From CAVVYV01 sp963752585 (GTDB taxonomy: Bacteria; Actinomycetota; Thermoleophilia; Solirubrobacterales; 70-9): DNA of 64,000 nucleotides. The notes under the pieces were generated by a model. The model did not search any database, was not told the origin of the DNA, and worked only from the letters and a program-made list of their open reading frames with translations. Numbering within the stretch: position 1 is the stretch's first letter; each line of letters begins with the position of its first letter. Shown one piece after another: positions 46,029 to 54,485 of the stretch. A program made the position numbers and the translations under genes. The stretch spans positions 709,895-773,894 of the forward strand of contig CAVVYV010000004.1 in NCBI GenBank assembly GCA_963752585.1, read 5' to 3'.

Positions 46029-46454
46029 ATGCGAAGCCCTGACCCATTCCTCAACGGGGGGACGGCGACCGCCGACCGGATCTCGGTCTTCCTTGTCGAC
46101 GACGTCCCCGAGCTACGCGAGCTGATCCGCTTCGGGATCGAGGACGATCCCGCCTTCGAGGTGGTCGGCGAGGCCGGTGATGGCCGCAGCGCGCTCGAGG
46201 GGATCGCCGAGAAGCGACCGGCCGCCGTCCTGCTCGACCTTTCGATGCCCGACATGGGCGGGCTCGAGGCGATCCCGGAGATCCGCAACCGGGTCCCCGA
46301 GGTCGCGATCGTGATCCTCTCCGGCTTCTCCGCCGACCGGATGAGCGACTCGGCGCTCGAGCAGGGCGCCGACGGCTACGTCGAAAAGGGCACCCCGATC
46401 GCGGAGCTCCGCCGGACGACCCGCCGCGCCGTCTCAGCCCGACGGGGCTGGTAA
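46029..46454 (+). CDS. Stand-alone response regulator receiver protein
   Basis: A 141-residue protein with only a CheY-like receiver: the acidic pair in VFLVDDVPELRELI, the phospho-acceptor Asp in VLLDLSMPDMGG near 76 and the Lys of YVEKGTPIAELRR near 120. About 15 residues precede the domain. There is no output domain and no kinase gene beside it, so it may be a phosphorelay shuttle. Its stop lies two bases from the end of tRNA-Trp. Confidence 0.87.
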   Translation: MRSPDPFLNGGTATADRISVFLVDDVPELRELIRFGIEDDPAFEVVGEAGDGRSALEGIAEKRPAAVLLDLSMPDMGGLEAIPEIRNRVPEVAIVILSGFSADRMSDSALEQGADGYVEKGTPIAELRRTTRRAVSARRGW

Positions 46455-46455
46455 G

Positions 46456-46527
46456 CGGGGCACCCAGGACTCGAACCTGGAATTTCCGGCTTTGGAGGCC
46501 GGTGCGTTAGCCATTGGCCAGTGCCCC
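46456..46527 (-). tRNA. tRNA-Trp (anticodon CCA)
   Basis: A 72-nt tRNA on the minus strand. Acceptor GGGGCAC pairs with GTGCCCC, and anticodon stem CCGGC/GCCGG encloses loop CTCCAAA, giving anticodon CCA. The T loop is GTTCGAGTCC. The discriminator base is G. Confidence 0.9.
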
Positions 46528-46611
46528 GTGGCGGGCAATCGTAGCCATTGCCACCCCTGGCTCACGAGGGCGATCGGCACTCGCGTCCGCAGCCGATGCG
46601 AACATTTGTTC

Positions 46612-47376
46612 GTGTACAGCGAGACTCAATACGAGGCCGCGATGTCCTTGCTCAACTCGCCATTGAGCCACCGCGAAGTCGCCCGGAGGACCGGAGTGTC
46701 ACGAGGGACGATCCGAAACTGGCGCATTGGTGGTCGCCCGATGCACCTGCGCCGGCGGCTGGCGGATCCCGCCAAGCCGCTGAGCCGACCCACACATCTG
46801 CCGACCTACAGCTACCTCCTGGGGATGTACCTGGGAGACGGCTCGATTGCCCTGACGCAGAAGGGACATGTTTTCATTCGATTCGCCCTCGATCGCCGCT
46901 ATCGGGCGGTCGCGCGCGAGTGCGCTCTGGCGATCGCACAATGCTCACCGGCGCGGGTCCGTTATTACGACCGTGTAGAGAATGGCCTGATCATTCTCCA
47001 GGCGAGTGGTTCCTACTGGCTCGATTTCTTCCCTCAGCACGGTCCAGGGAAGAAGCATGAGCGAAGGATCGAGTTGGAGCCGTGGCAGCTCGCGATCACG
47101 CATCAGTATCCCCGCGAGTTCATCCGCGGCCTGATCCACTCCGATGGCTCGCGGTGCATGAATCGGTTCTCGGTGAAGCTGCCAAGTGGCAGGGTGGGTC
47201 GCTACGAGTACCCCCGCTACTTCTTCACCAATTATTCAGCTGACATCCGGCGCATCTTTTGCGATCACTGTGAGCTGCTTGGGATCCGGTGGACGCAGTC
47301 CAATCCGCGGAACATCTCGGTCTCCCATCGCGACAGCGTCGCGATCCTCGACTCGTTCGTGGGCCCCAAGAACTAG
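46612..47376 (+). CDS. Free-standing LAGLIDADG homing-endonuclease-like protein
   Basis: A protein of about 254 residues. An N-terminal helix-turn-helix (SPLSHREVARRTGVSRGTIR) is followed by two LAGLIDADG-type helices, YLLGMYLGDGSIALT and FIRGLIHSDGSRC, each with a likely catalytic Asp. It is therefore a monomeric two-motif enzyme or a regulator derived from one. It is not inside an intron or intein. Its DNA is less GC-rich than the neighbourhood, which suggests transfer. The start is uncertain: GTG 46612 is chosen, since earlier frame starts lie inside tRNA-Trp. Confidence 0.75.
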   Translation: MYSETQYEAAMSLLNSPLSHREVARRTGVSRGTIRNWRIGGRPMHLRRRLADPAKPLSRPTHLPTYSYLLGMYLGDGSIALTQKGHVFIRFALDRRYRAVARECALAIAQCSPARVRYYDRVENGLIILQASGSYWLDFFPQHGPGKKHERRIELEPWQLAITHQYPREFIRGLIHSDGSRCMNRFSVKLPSGRVGRYEYPRYFFTNYSADIRRIFCDHCELLGIRWTQSNPRNISVSHRDSVAILDSFVGPKN

Positions 47377-49079
47377 CCGGCCGCAGGCCCGGCAGGTGCG
47401 CCGTCTTTCTCGGAGGCGCCCTTCTTCGGCTTGGGCTTGGGGAGCGGCAGGGGCTCGGGGGGGAGGTCGGCCCGGCAGCCGGCGCCCGCGCAGGTGGAGA
47501 GGGAGACGAGCGCGTTGAAGAGGTACTTGCGAATCGGGTTGAAGCGCTTGTTCGATGCCAGCGAGCGGAGCTGGAACGGGTCGTAGAGCATGTCGTAGAG
47601 CTCGGTCTGCCCGTTGGCGTAGAGCACGTACAGGTAGCGGTCGGAGCGGATCGCCTTGTAGGCGGGCGCGAAGTTCCCGCTGGCGAGGGACTTCATCGAC
47701 CTGATCGGGTTCTTCTCCTGGTCGAGGTCCGTGACCCCCTTCTTGCCTGCCAGCTTGGCCTTGGCGGTCGCGCTCCGGGCGAGGCTTGCCGACGATGCGG
47801 TCTCGGGCCCGGTGTTGCCCTGCCCGGGGCCGGTGTCGGCCTCGAGCAGGATCGGGCGGGCCGAGCGCAAGCCCGGGTTCCGGGCAAATGGCAGCAGGGA
47901 GCGGCCATCGAGAGAGGGGTCGGGCGAACCGGCGATCTCGAGGATCGTCCCCGGGACGTCGGTGAGCGAGACCAACTCGTCGCTGACCGACCCGGCGGGA
48001 ATTCCCGGCCCCCGGATCAGCAGCGGCACCTTCGAGGCGGGGTCGTGAGGCAGATACTTGCCGCCTCGGATCCGGTGCTCTCCACGGAAGAAGCCGTTGT
48101 CTGAGGCGAAGATGATGTAGGTGTCGTCGAGGACCCCCTCGGCGCTGAGTGCGTCGACGATCTCCTTGACCCCCTCGTCGACGGAGAGCAGCTGCTCCTC
48201 TCGCCGGAGGCGCTCGTTGGTGATCGTTCGCTTCAGCTTCTTGCCGACTCGCTTCCTGGCCTGCTTCTGGAGCCACCGCGGCTTGTCGGAGATGTCCTTC
48301 TCGTTGAAGCCCGCCACCTTCGGGACCCCTGCACCGGAGCGGCTGTACAGATGGCGGGGGGCGGGCTCGAACGGCCCGTGCGGGGCGTTGAACCAGAGGT
48401 TCAACATGAACGGCTGCTGCGAGGCGTCGAGGCCGTTGATGAAGTCCTCGGCCTTCTCTCCGAAGATGTCCGTCTGGTAGTCCCCCGGGCTGCCGCCGTA
48501 GAACTGCACCTCGGGCCCGTCGCCCGGCGCGGTCTTCTCGAGCAGCGAGTAGTTGAAGTAGACAGAGCCGTCGGAGATCTTCCCGTACCACTCGTCCCAG
48601 CCCGGCGGGACCGGCACCGGATCAGCCGCGGTCGGCCCCCAGCCGTTCATGTACTTGCCGATGTGGACGTTGTAGTAGCCGCTCCCGTCGGTCCAAACCG
48701 GGAGCGCGTTCGACTCGTGGCGCTTGAAGTTCTCCCAGCCGCCGAACGGCGGGAGGTTGCCGTGGACGCCGTGGTTGTGCATGTACTGGCCGCTCAGAAG
48801 CGTCGCCCGGGACGGGCAGCAGAGCGGATAGGAGACGTACGCGCGCCTGAAGGTCGCTCCCTGGCCGCCGATCAGCGCCTGGGTGTTGGGCATCACCGCG
48901 AGCTCGCCGGCGGTCTGGTCGTCGGTGAGGATGAAGATCACGTTGTTAGGCGTGGCGCCCTCGGCGTGCCGGGAAGCGAGGCCCAGGGTGAGCGCTCCGG
49001 CAAGGGCGAGGATCGCGACCAGCAGCGCCCGGCGGCGCGGGGTCCGGGCGATCGAGTTGTCGGTCGAAGGCAGCCTCAT
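47373..49079 (-). CDS. Secreted Cys-type sulfatase
   Basis: A 568-residue exported sulfatase. The signal peptide is RRRALLVAILALAGALTLGL. The metal-binding stretch NVIFILTDDQTAGELAV is followed by the signature YPLCCPSRATLLSGQYMHNH near 85, whose Cys needs conversion to formylglycine. FASDNGFFRGEHRIRGGK near 325 gives the second metal site. The tail is Pro/Lys-rich. It is a paralogue of the gene at 35048 and converges with the endonuclease gene with a four-base overlap. Substrate (sulfated sugar or steroid) unknown. Confidence 0.9.
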   Translation of the reverse strand: MRLPSTDNSIARTPRRRALLVAILALAGALTLGLASRHAEGATPNNVIFILTDDQTAGELAVMPNTQALIGGQGATFRRAYVSYPLCCPSRATLLSGQYMHNHGVHGNLPPFGGWENFKRHESNALPVWTDGSGYYNVHIGKYMNGWGPTAADPVPVPPGWDEWYGKISDGSVYFNYSLLEKTAPGDGPEVQFYGGSPGDYQTDIFGEKAEDFINGLDASQQPFMLNLWFNAPHGPFEPAPRHLYSRSGAGVPKVAGFNEKDISDKPRWLQKQARKRVGKKLKRTITNERLRREEQLLSVDEGVKEIVDALSAEGVLDDTYIIFASDNGFFRGEHRIRGGKYLPHDPASKVPLLIRGPGIPAGSVSDELVSLTDVPGTILEIAGSPDPSLDGRSLLPFARNPGLRSARPILLEADTGPGQGNTGPETASSASLARSATAKAKLAGKKGVTDLDQEKNPIRSMKSLASGNFAPAYKAIRSDRYLYVLYANGQTELYDMLYDPFQLRSLASNKRFNPIRKYLFNALVSLSTCAGAGCRADLPPEPLPLPKPKPKKGASEKDGAPAGPAAG

Positions 49080-49252
49080 GCGCGTCGAGATGGACTAATC
49101 GGCCGGGACGGCCGCTCCCTGCAGCTAGAACCACCCCCCGCGGGCCGAGTTTCGCCCTGAAGCGGAGGCGCGCAACCGTAGCGACCCCCGAGGTCGGATG
49201 CGGGTATTCGGGCCCCTGCGGCCGGCCTGGCCGAACCTATAATCGGCGCCGC

Positions 49253-49324
49253 GCGGGCGAGGTGTAATTGGTTGCATTGGAGCCTTCCAAGCTCCCGGAG
49301 CCGGTTCGAGTCCGGTCGCCCGCT
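49253..49324 (+). tRNA. tRNA-Gly (anticodon TCC)
   Basis: A 72-nt tRNA. Acceptor GCGGGCG pairs with CGCCCGC, the anticodon stem GGAGC/GCTCC holds loop CTTCCAA (TCC), and the T loop is GTTCGAGTCC. It lies 23 bases upstream of tRNA-Pro and is probably cotranscribed with it. Confidence 0.92.
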
Positions 49325-49347
49325 TGGGCGTAGGATTGACCCAACAT

Positions 49348-49421
49348 CGGGGCGTGGCGCAGTCTGGTAGCGCATTCGGCTGGGGGCCGAAAGGTCGCTG
49401 GTTCAAATCCAGTCGCCCCGA
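49348..49421 (+). tRNA. tRNA-Pro (anticodon GGG), the intact integration target
   Basis: A 74-nt tRNA: acceptor CGGGGCG/CGCCCCG, D arm GCGCAGTCTGGTAGCGC, anticodon stem TTCGG/CCGAA with loop CTGGGGG (GGG), and T loop GTTCAAATC. From the anticodon stem to the 3' end (49378-49422) its sequence is repeated six more times downstream up to 59886, in the same orientation. This marks it as the attachment target of repeated integrations. Confidence 0.95.
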
Positions 49422-49424
49422 CTA

Positions 49425-49456
49425 CACAAAACCCCCGCTAACGCGGGGGTTTTGTG
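49425..49456 (+). terminator. Intrinsic terminator after tRNA-Pro
   Basis: A perfect 14-bp inverted repeat (CACAAAACCCCCGC and GCGGGGGTTTTGTG) around the loop TAAC, beginning four bases after the tRNA. The A-run/T-run at the stem base makes it look bidirectional. It probably ends the tRNA-Gly/tRNA-Pro transcript. Confidence 0.85.
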
Positions 49457-49631
49457 CGTCTGAGGTGCTGGAGAGGCGGGTCCATCGATCCTGTGGGTCC
49501 GTCCTCAGGGTCTGACGGGGCGATCGTCTGAAGGCGTGAGGGCTCGATTGATACGGCAGCCTCGTCCTCTTCTATGCGATAGCGGGGCACCGCTTGAGTC
49601 TAGTCCGCGACCGCTCGCCTATGCTCGCGGC

Positions 49632-50813
49632 GTGGCGGCCACTCCGAGCCCGGTCATCCCGGAGCTGCCGATCATCCGCGCTCATGGGGAGGGCGAGCAG
49701 CGCGCGACGTTCTTCGAGCTTTTCTTCGACCTCGTCTACGTCTTCGCTGTCACCCAGCTGTCGCACCACCTGCTCGCGGACATCAGCTGGTCGGGCGCGG
49801 CCGAGACGGCGTTCATGCTCGTCGCCCTGTACTGGGCGTGGAACTACACGACGTGGATGACCAACTGGTTCGACCCGGACACGGCGCCGGTCCGGCTCGT
49901 GCTGGTGTTCGTGATGGCCGCAAGCCTGCTGATGGCGGTCGCGATCCCGGAGGGATTCGGCGAGCACGCGCTGCTGTTCGCGTGCGCATACTCGGGTCTG
50001 CAGATCGGGCGCAACGCGTTCGTTGTCGTGGTCACGCCGCGTGGCTTGTTCAACCAGAACTTCCGCCAGATCCTGGCCTGGAGCGTGCTCTCGGCGCCGC
50101 TATGGGTCGCCGGCGGCCTCGTCGACACCGAGGCGTTGCGCTGGGTTCTGTGGCTGGGTGCCCTCGGACTTGACCTCGCGGCGCCGCTGGTGACGTATTG
50201 GCTCCCCGGCGTGGGCGCTACCGCCATGAGCCAGTGGCAGATCGAGGGCGCCCATTTCGGCGAGCGCTTCCAGCTGTTCGTAATCATCGTGCTCGGAGAG
50301 AGCATCGTTCTCGCAGGGGCCACTGCCTCGGATACGGGGTTGAGCCTCGAGGTCGTCGCCGCGCTCCTGCTCGCCTTCCTCTCCTCGACGGCGCTCTGGT
50401 GGCTTTACTTCGGCCAGGTCGCCGGCAGTGTTTTGGAGCGGATCCGCGCGGCAACCGCCGAGGAGCGGGGCCAGATCGGCCGCGACATCTACACCTACCT
50501 ACACCTCCCAATCGTGGCGGGAATCGTCCTCGTCGCGGTCGGCGACGAGCTCGTGATCGCGCACCCGACGGACGCCCTGCATGGCTCGGGAGCGCTGGTC
50601 GCGCTCGGCGGCCCGGCCCTCTACCTCGCTGGTCTGATGGCCTGCGCCGCCAGGATCGGCCAGACCCAGAGCGTGCCGCGAGCCGTGGTGGTCATCGCGC
50701 TCCTCGCCGCCGTGCCGCTCGCCGCCGGTGCCGACGGGCTGGTCGCGTCGGGAGTGCTCACCGCGCTGCTGGCCGCGCTCGTGGTCGCCGAGCAGCTGCG
50801 CGGCGCATCCTGA
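49632..50813 (+). CDS. ltrA: LtrA-like (low temperature requirement A) membrane protein
   Basis: A 393-residue polytopic membrane protein of the LtrA family. The family opening FFELFFDLVYVFAVTQLSHHL lies near residue 25, and WQIEGAHFGERFQLFVIIVLGES near 205, followed by about ten helices. The GTG at 49632 is taken as the start because upstream sequence is not coding-like. The family's biochemical role is not known. It is the main cargo of module 1, directly after tRNA-Pro and its terminator. Confidence 0.82.
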   Translation: MAATPSPVIPELPIIRAHGEGEQRATFFELFFDLVYVFAVTQLSHHLLADISWSGAAETAFMLVALYWAWNYTTWMTNWFDPDTAPVRLVLVFVMAASLLMAVAIPEGFGEHALLFACAYSGLQIGRNAFVVVVTPRGLFNQNFRQILAWSVLSAPLWVAGGLVDTEALRWVLWLGALGLDLAAPLVTYWLPGVGATAMSQWQIEGAHFGERFQLFVIIVLGESIVLAGATASDTGLSLEVVAALLLAFLSSTALWWLYFGQVAGSVLERIRAATAEERGQIGRDIYTYLHLPIVAGIVLVAVGDELVIAHPTDALHGSGALVALGGPALYLAGLMACAARIGQTQSVPRAVVVIALLAAVPLAAGADGLVASGVLTALLAALVVAEQLRGAS

Positions 50814-51055
50814 GCCGAACGGCCGGGCTTGCGCAGGCCAGCGGTGGCAACGCCTGATGCTCACGTCGCGCCGATCCCAACTTCGACTACCGAACCGTGG
50901 GGTTACACGCGTCCTCGCCGCCAACCGCGACACACTCCCAAAGGACGACGGGCGGGCTCAGCTAGCGTTGCCGTCGCTTCCGCATCTCGCGCAAGGCAGA
51001 AGCGACTCGGGCCCAAGGGCAGGCGGCCTGCCGTCGGGCCCATAAGCTTGGCTTC

Positions 51056-51511
51056 ATGCCTGTGCCCGAAACGGACGAAGGCGACCATCCTGAGCCGTCG
51101 AAGCGCAACTACCTAATGAATGCAGACGGTTCCGGCACCGGGACCACCGACAATCCAGCTCAAGGTGCGATCGGAGTCGTCCTTAGGGACCCCGACGGTC
51201 ACCCAATCGCTGAGATCTCCGAACCGATCGGACCCGCCATCAACACCGTTGCGGAATATCGGGCTCTCATCGAAGGACTCAAGCTCGCCCGCAGTCGCGG
51301 AATCCAACGCATCCGGGTCTTCCTTGACTCGGAGCTCGTGGTCGATCAGGTAAACGGCCGCGCGAAGGTTGGCAAGGAGCACATCAGACCCCTGCACACC
51401 GAAGCGTGCTCCCTGTTCCAGGAGTTCCCCAACATCAGGATTTCGTGGGTTCCGCGAAAATGGAATGCCGAAGCGGACGCACTTGCAACCAAAGCGCTTC
51501 TTGGCCACTGA
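51056..51511 (+). CDS. RNase H-like domain protein
   Basis: A 151-residue RNase HI-fold protein. The acidic active-site residues are all present: Asp in NADGSG near 23, Glu in VAEYRALIEGL near 67, Asp in VFLDSELVVDQV near 90 and Asp in EADALATKALL near 140. It resembles the bacterial stand-alone RNase H-like proteins that cleave RNA in RNA:DNA hybrids. Start at 51056, or at the internal ATG 51116 (MNADGSG), which would fit the fold tightly. Second gene of module 1. Confidence 0.82.
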   Translation: MPVPETDEGDHPEPSKRNYLMNADGSGTGTTDNPAQGAIGVVLRDPDGHPIAEISEPIGPAINTVAEYRALIEGLKLARSRGIQRIRVFLDSELVVDQVNGRAKVGKEHIRPLHTEACSLFQEFPNIRISWVPRKWNAEADALATKALLGH

Positions 51512-51768
51512 GCGCAGCGGTGCACACATGCTCCTCACCAGGCCTGAACCGCGGTCTTGACTTCCGCTTCCGCGTGAACGGGGCAGCGCGCCTCCCCTCG
51601 CGTGATCGAACAAGACCGATGGATCCTGCTGCAGTTCGCGAACCGCGGGAGCGGCAGCATCCAGGGTTCCATTCGAGGTTCCAATCTGCACGAAACTGAG
51701 AGCAACTCAGAGCAACTGAAACCGCATGGGAATGCGGAAAAGCAAGTCCACGGCACCCCCGGACACTA

Positions 51769-51826
51769 GTAGCGCATTCGGCTGGGGGCCGAAAGGTCGC
51801 TGGTTCAAATCCAGTCGCCCCGACTA
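51769..51826 (+). repeat. tRNA-Pro fragment, copy 2
   Basis: A 58-nt exact copy of tRNA-Pro from the D-arm 3' strand (GTAGCGC) through the 3' end plus CTA. It is the longest of the partial copies. It lacks the 5' acceptor strand and most of the D arm, so cannot be a functional tRNA. It separates modules 1 and 2. Confidence 0.95.
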
Positions 51827-51950
51827 GTTCTCATCGGCTCCGCGAGCAGCGCGCGTCCCCAGCGTCCCCTCGTCCCCGCGGCAAGTCAGTCGGCTGCCTG
51901 GAGGCCGCTTTCCAAGCAGACCGCCGCTTCTCGTCCAAAGCGGCTATCAG
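51827..51950 (+). repeat. Module end, right-type, following copy 2
   Basis: Sequence just after copy 2 that recurs after copies 4 and 6. It contains three CGTCCCC units in a 9-bp rhythm (about 51854-51878), then CGGCAAGTCAGTCGGCTG and a hairpin-forming stretch with CGCTT/AAAGCGGC. This block and the rest of 51512-52044 hold no gene. Confidence 0.7.
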
Positions 51951-52044
51951 GGCGGCACTCCGCGTCTGATCCCTTCGAACATCCCGAACGCCCGGCGCCC
52001 AGTAGGTTCAGTCCACAAGGTCGTCTTGACGGAAGGAAGGTGCT

Positions 52045-52383
52045 ATGACCGAGATCGTGTTTGCCATTCCCGTCGTGCATGGGAAGGAGGAATTTGATCG
52101 GCAAACGAGGGACGAGATGACGGGTGCTCGCCGGGATGAATACGAGGCCGCGCTGAAAGACGCCGGGATCACGCGCCAAGCCGTCTGGCATCAGCGGACG
52201 CCGGATGGCGGGATGCTTGCCATCGTCTACATCGAGGCAGCCGATCCTGAAGCCCACCAGCGCTTTGTCTCTGCTGATACGGACATCAGTCGGTGGTTCG
52301 TGGAGCAGATGCAGGGAGTACATGGACGTGATGTCTCGCAGCCGCCTCTTCCGGTCGAACAGGTCCTCGACTTCCGCGTCTAG
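52045..52383 (+). CDS. Small DUF6176-like hypothetical protein
   Basis: A 112-residue soluble protein, the only gene of the 0.7-kb module 2. It has a compact alpha/beta pattern: EIVFAIPVVHGKEEFDRQ, ITRQAVWHQRTPDGGMLAIV and FVSADTDISRWFVEQMQGVHG. It resembles small dimeric alpha/beta-barrel proteins (DUF6176 family) by pattern. GGAAGG precedes the ATG. Function unknown. Confidence 0.68.
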   Translation: MTEIVFAIPVVHGKEEFDRQTRDEMTGARRDEYEAALKDAGITRQAVWHQRTPDGGMLAIVYIEAADPEAHQRFVSADTDISRWFVEQMQGVHGRDVSQPPLPVEQVLDFRV

Positions 52384-52480
52384 GCGAGCACTCGTTCGAC
52401 CTCGGCGAGGGCGTCCGTCAGGCTGCGCATGACCACCGCCGGGAGCCGTCGTGGCGGGGCTCGAACCGGCCGTGGATACC

Positions 52481-52516
52481 TAGGACACGACGGACACGCC
52501 GGGAGACATAGACACC
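52481..52516 (+). repeat. Degenerate left-type 9-bp array before copy 3
   Basis: Four 9-bp units built on nnGGACnnn (TAGGACACG, ACGGACACG, CCGGGAGAC, ATAGACACC) lie ten bases before copy 3. They are a weaker version of the arrays before copies 4, 6 and 7. The stretch 52384-52667 contains this array and copy 3 and no gene. Confidence 0.55.
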
Positions 52517-52525
52517 GATTGCGGC

Positions 52526-52576
52526 TCGGCTGGGAGGGCCGAAAGGTCGCTGGTTCAAATCCAGTCGCCCCGACTA
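52526..52576 (+). repeat. tRNA-Pro fragment, copy 3
   Basis: A 51-nt copy from the anticodon stem to the 3' end plus CTA. In the anticodon loop it reads CTGGGAGGGCC instead of CTGGGGGCC, two bases longer than the tRNA. The T arm is identical. It separates modules 2 and 3. Confidence 0.93.
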
Positions 52577-52667
52577 CTGACCGACGCCTGGCTTCGGCAT
52601 CTCGGAGTCAGGCGTGACTCCCTCCACGGGCTTCGCGTACCACTTTTGGTACCAGCCCCAGTCGAGT

Positions 52668-53496
52668 TCAGTAATCGTCGGCGGATCCTGCGTACGCACG
52701 CCCCGGCGTGGGCAATGGATGGCCGACGGATCCTCGCCAGATGACGTCGTCGCCTAGGAGCCAGTGATACAGATTTCCGTACCGGAAGTCGGGATGGATC
52801 TTGAGCCCTGCACCACCGATGCAGCCTCCGCGGGTATCCAGCAGCGGGCGGATCCTCTCGAAGACCGGAGGGGAGTACTGGTCCTCGCCTCCAACGTAAG
52901 CAACGGTGCAGCCGGTCACCAGGTCTGCGAGTTGCACAAGCCGAATGAGCCGAGAGTCGCTAGTGACTACAAGCGAGATCTGGCGGGGAACGACGAACTG
53001 CGTTCCGCGCCTGAGGGTTTCGATGCAGGTGGCGAGAAAACTGCGATTCAGCCTTTCTGCCCCCACTCGGATGATCGGCCAGGACCAGCCCCTCGGCGCC
53101 TACTCCCGTGAGATGGGCATGGGCCCTCTCGAGGAAAAGGCGGACAACGTCTTCCTCAGAGTCCCGAGAGCTTGAAATCGCCGGCTGCGCTTGAGTGTCC
53201 TCAATGACTACGAGTGCAGTTGCTCCTGCCTCTTTCGCCCGACTGAGCACGGCGATGAAGAACTCCTCTCGCTCTCCGGACGCCAGGTTCTTGCGCATCC
53301 ATGACCCGCGTGCGGGAGACCACTTGAACTCTTCCCCCTCAGGAAAACCGACCTCGCCACACAAGGACTCGATTGCGCCCTCGAGGTCACGGACGGCGTC
53401 TCCCGGGATGTGCACCCCCCCGACGGCGACGATAGGCCGCATTCCTTCGCGGCTCGGCTTCCTCTGCGACGAGTCATCTGCGACGACCAGGTCCAT
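52668..53496 (-). pseudogene. DUF3800 protein, split by a frameshift in a G run
   Basis: Together the two frames encode a DUF3800 protein of about 275 residues, a family with an RNase H-like core often found near mobile DNA. The first part (from ATG 53496) starts MDLVVADDSSQ and contains GVHIPGDAVRDLE; the second has LVVTSDSRLIRLVQLADLVTG and WLLGDDVIWRG. The frames join if one G is removed from the run near 53063-53067. Real decay or a homopolymer error are both possible. First gene of module 3. Confidence 0.7.
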
Positions 53497-53565
53497 ATCG
53501 CAAGCCTAGGTGGGCTTCCGTCAGGCGGAGACCTGAGCCTGAATCGAATCGCTCCGGGGTCATTG

Positions 53566-53616
53566 CGGTCGCGAACTACGGTCGCACGCCGGTCTCACTA
53601 CGGTCGAATTACGGTG
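53566..53616. repeat. Five CGGTC repeats with an 11-bp period
   Basis: The pentamer CGGTC (last one CGGTG) starts at 53566, 53579, 53590, 53601 and 53612, so four of the intervals are 11 or 13 bases, about one helical turn. The array lies in the 247-base gap between the DUF3800 gene and the FMN reductase gene. It could be an operator for the latter or a recombinase/replication binding site. Confidence 0.5.
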
Positions 53617-53743
53617 AAGTGAGGCGAGCTGTTCTACTGGAATCACAAGGGAGGAAATCATCCGAGACAGTTCCGCACAATTTCGAATCCGAGTTTGCCG
53701 GTTGCCGGTAATCCACCGAAAGCGCAGTAAGCGGGAGCCGTAG

Positions 53744-54361
53744 ATGACGATGATCGTGGGCCTTGGCGGCTCGCTTCGGCACAGATCGAAGAGTCGGGCA
53801 GCGCTGCAGCAAGCGCTCGCAGGGGCGGCCGCGGCCGGTGCCGAGACGCGCCTGCTCGACCTCCGCGTACTCGATCTGCCGATGTACGACCCCGACGACG
53901 ACGCGCCCGGCGAAGCCGCAGCCCAGCTCATCGAGTCCTGCTATTTAGCTGATGGCCTGATCTGGAGCAGCCCCCTCTATCAGGGGACGATCTCGGGCGC
54001 GCTCAAAAACGCGCTCGACTGGCTGCACGGGCTCGGCCAGCGCGACCCGCCCTACCTACACGACAAGGTGATCGGCCTGATTAGTGCGGCGGGCGGAACG
54101 CAGGGGCTGCAGGCGATCAACACGATGGAGTTCGCCGTGCGGGCGCTCCGTGGCTGGGCGGTGCCGTACGTCGTGCCCCTCGCCTCGGCCGATCGGGTGT
54201 TTGAAGCATCGGGCCGGATCAAGGATGAGTCGGTGCAGGGCCAGCTTTCGATGCTCGGCCGTGAGGTTGTTCGCGTCGCCGAATTGTTCGGCAAAGATCG
54301 CTCGGTTCACCGCGAGCATGAATGCGCGCAGGCCGCACAAAGAGTGGCGGCCGTGGGCTAA
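53744..54361 (+). CDS. NADPH-dependent FMN reductase-like flavoprotein
   Basis: A 205-residue flavodoxin-fold reductase. GLGGSLRHRSKSRAAL at the start forms the FMN phosphate loop, and SSPLYQGTISGALKNALDWL near 75 is the family signature. It reduces FMN or quinone-like compounds with NAD(P)H in the cytosol. GGGAG precedes the ATG. Cargo of module 3. Confidence 0.88.
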   Translation: MTMIVGLGGSLRHRSKSRAALQQALAGAAAAGAETRLLDLRVLDLPMYDPDDDAPGEAAAQLIESCYLADGLIWSSPLYQGTISGALKNALDWLHGLGQRDPPYLHDKVIGLISAAGGTQGLQAINTMEFAVRALRGWAVPYVVPLASADRVFEASGRIKDESVQGQLSMLGREVVRVAELFGKDRSVHREHECAQAAQRVAAVG

Positions 54362-54485
54362 CGCGTTCCCGACATCCCGGAGGCGCGGATCATCCGGCCC
54401 GCTCCGTGGACGAGGACGATGTTGGTGATGCGCTCATGAGTCCGATTCTTTGTGTTCGTGGGGACCGTCAGAGCTGGTACGGCTC

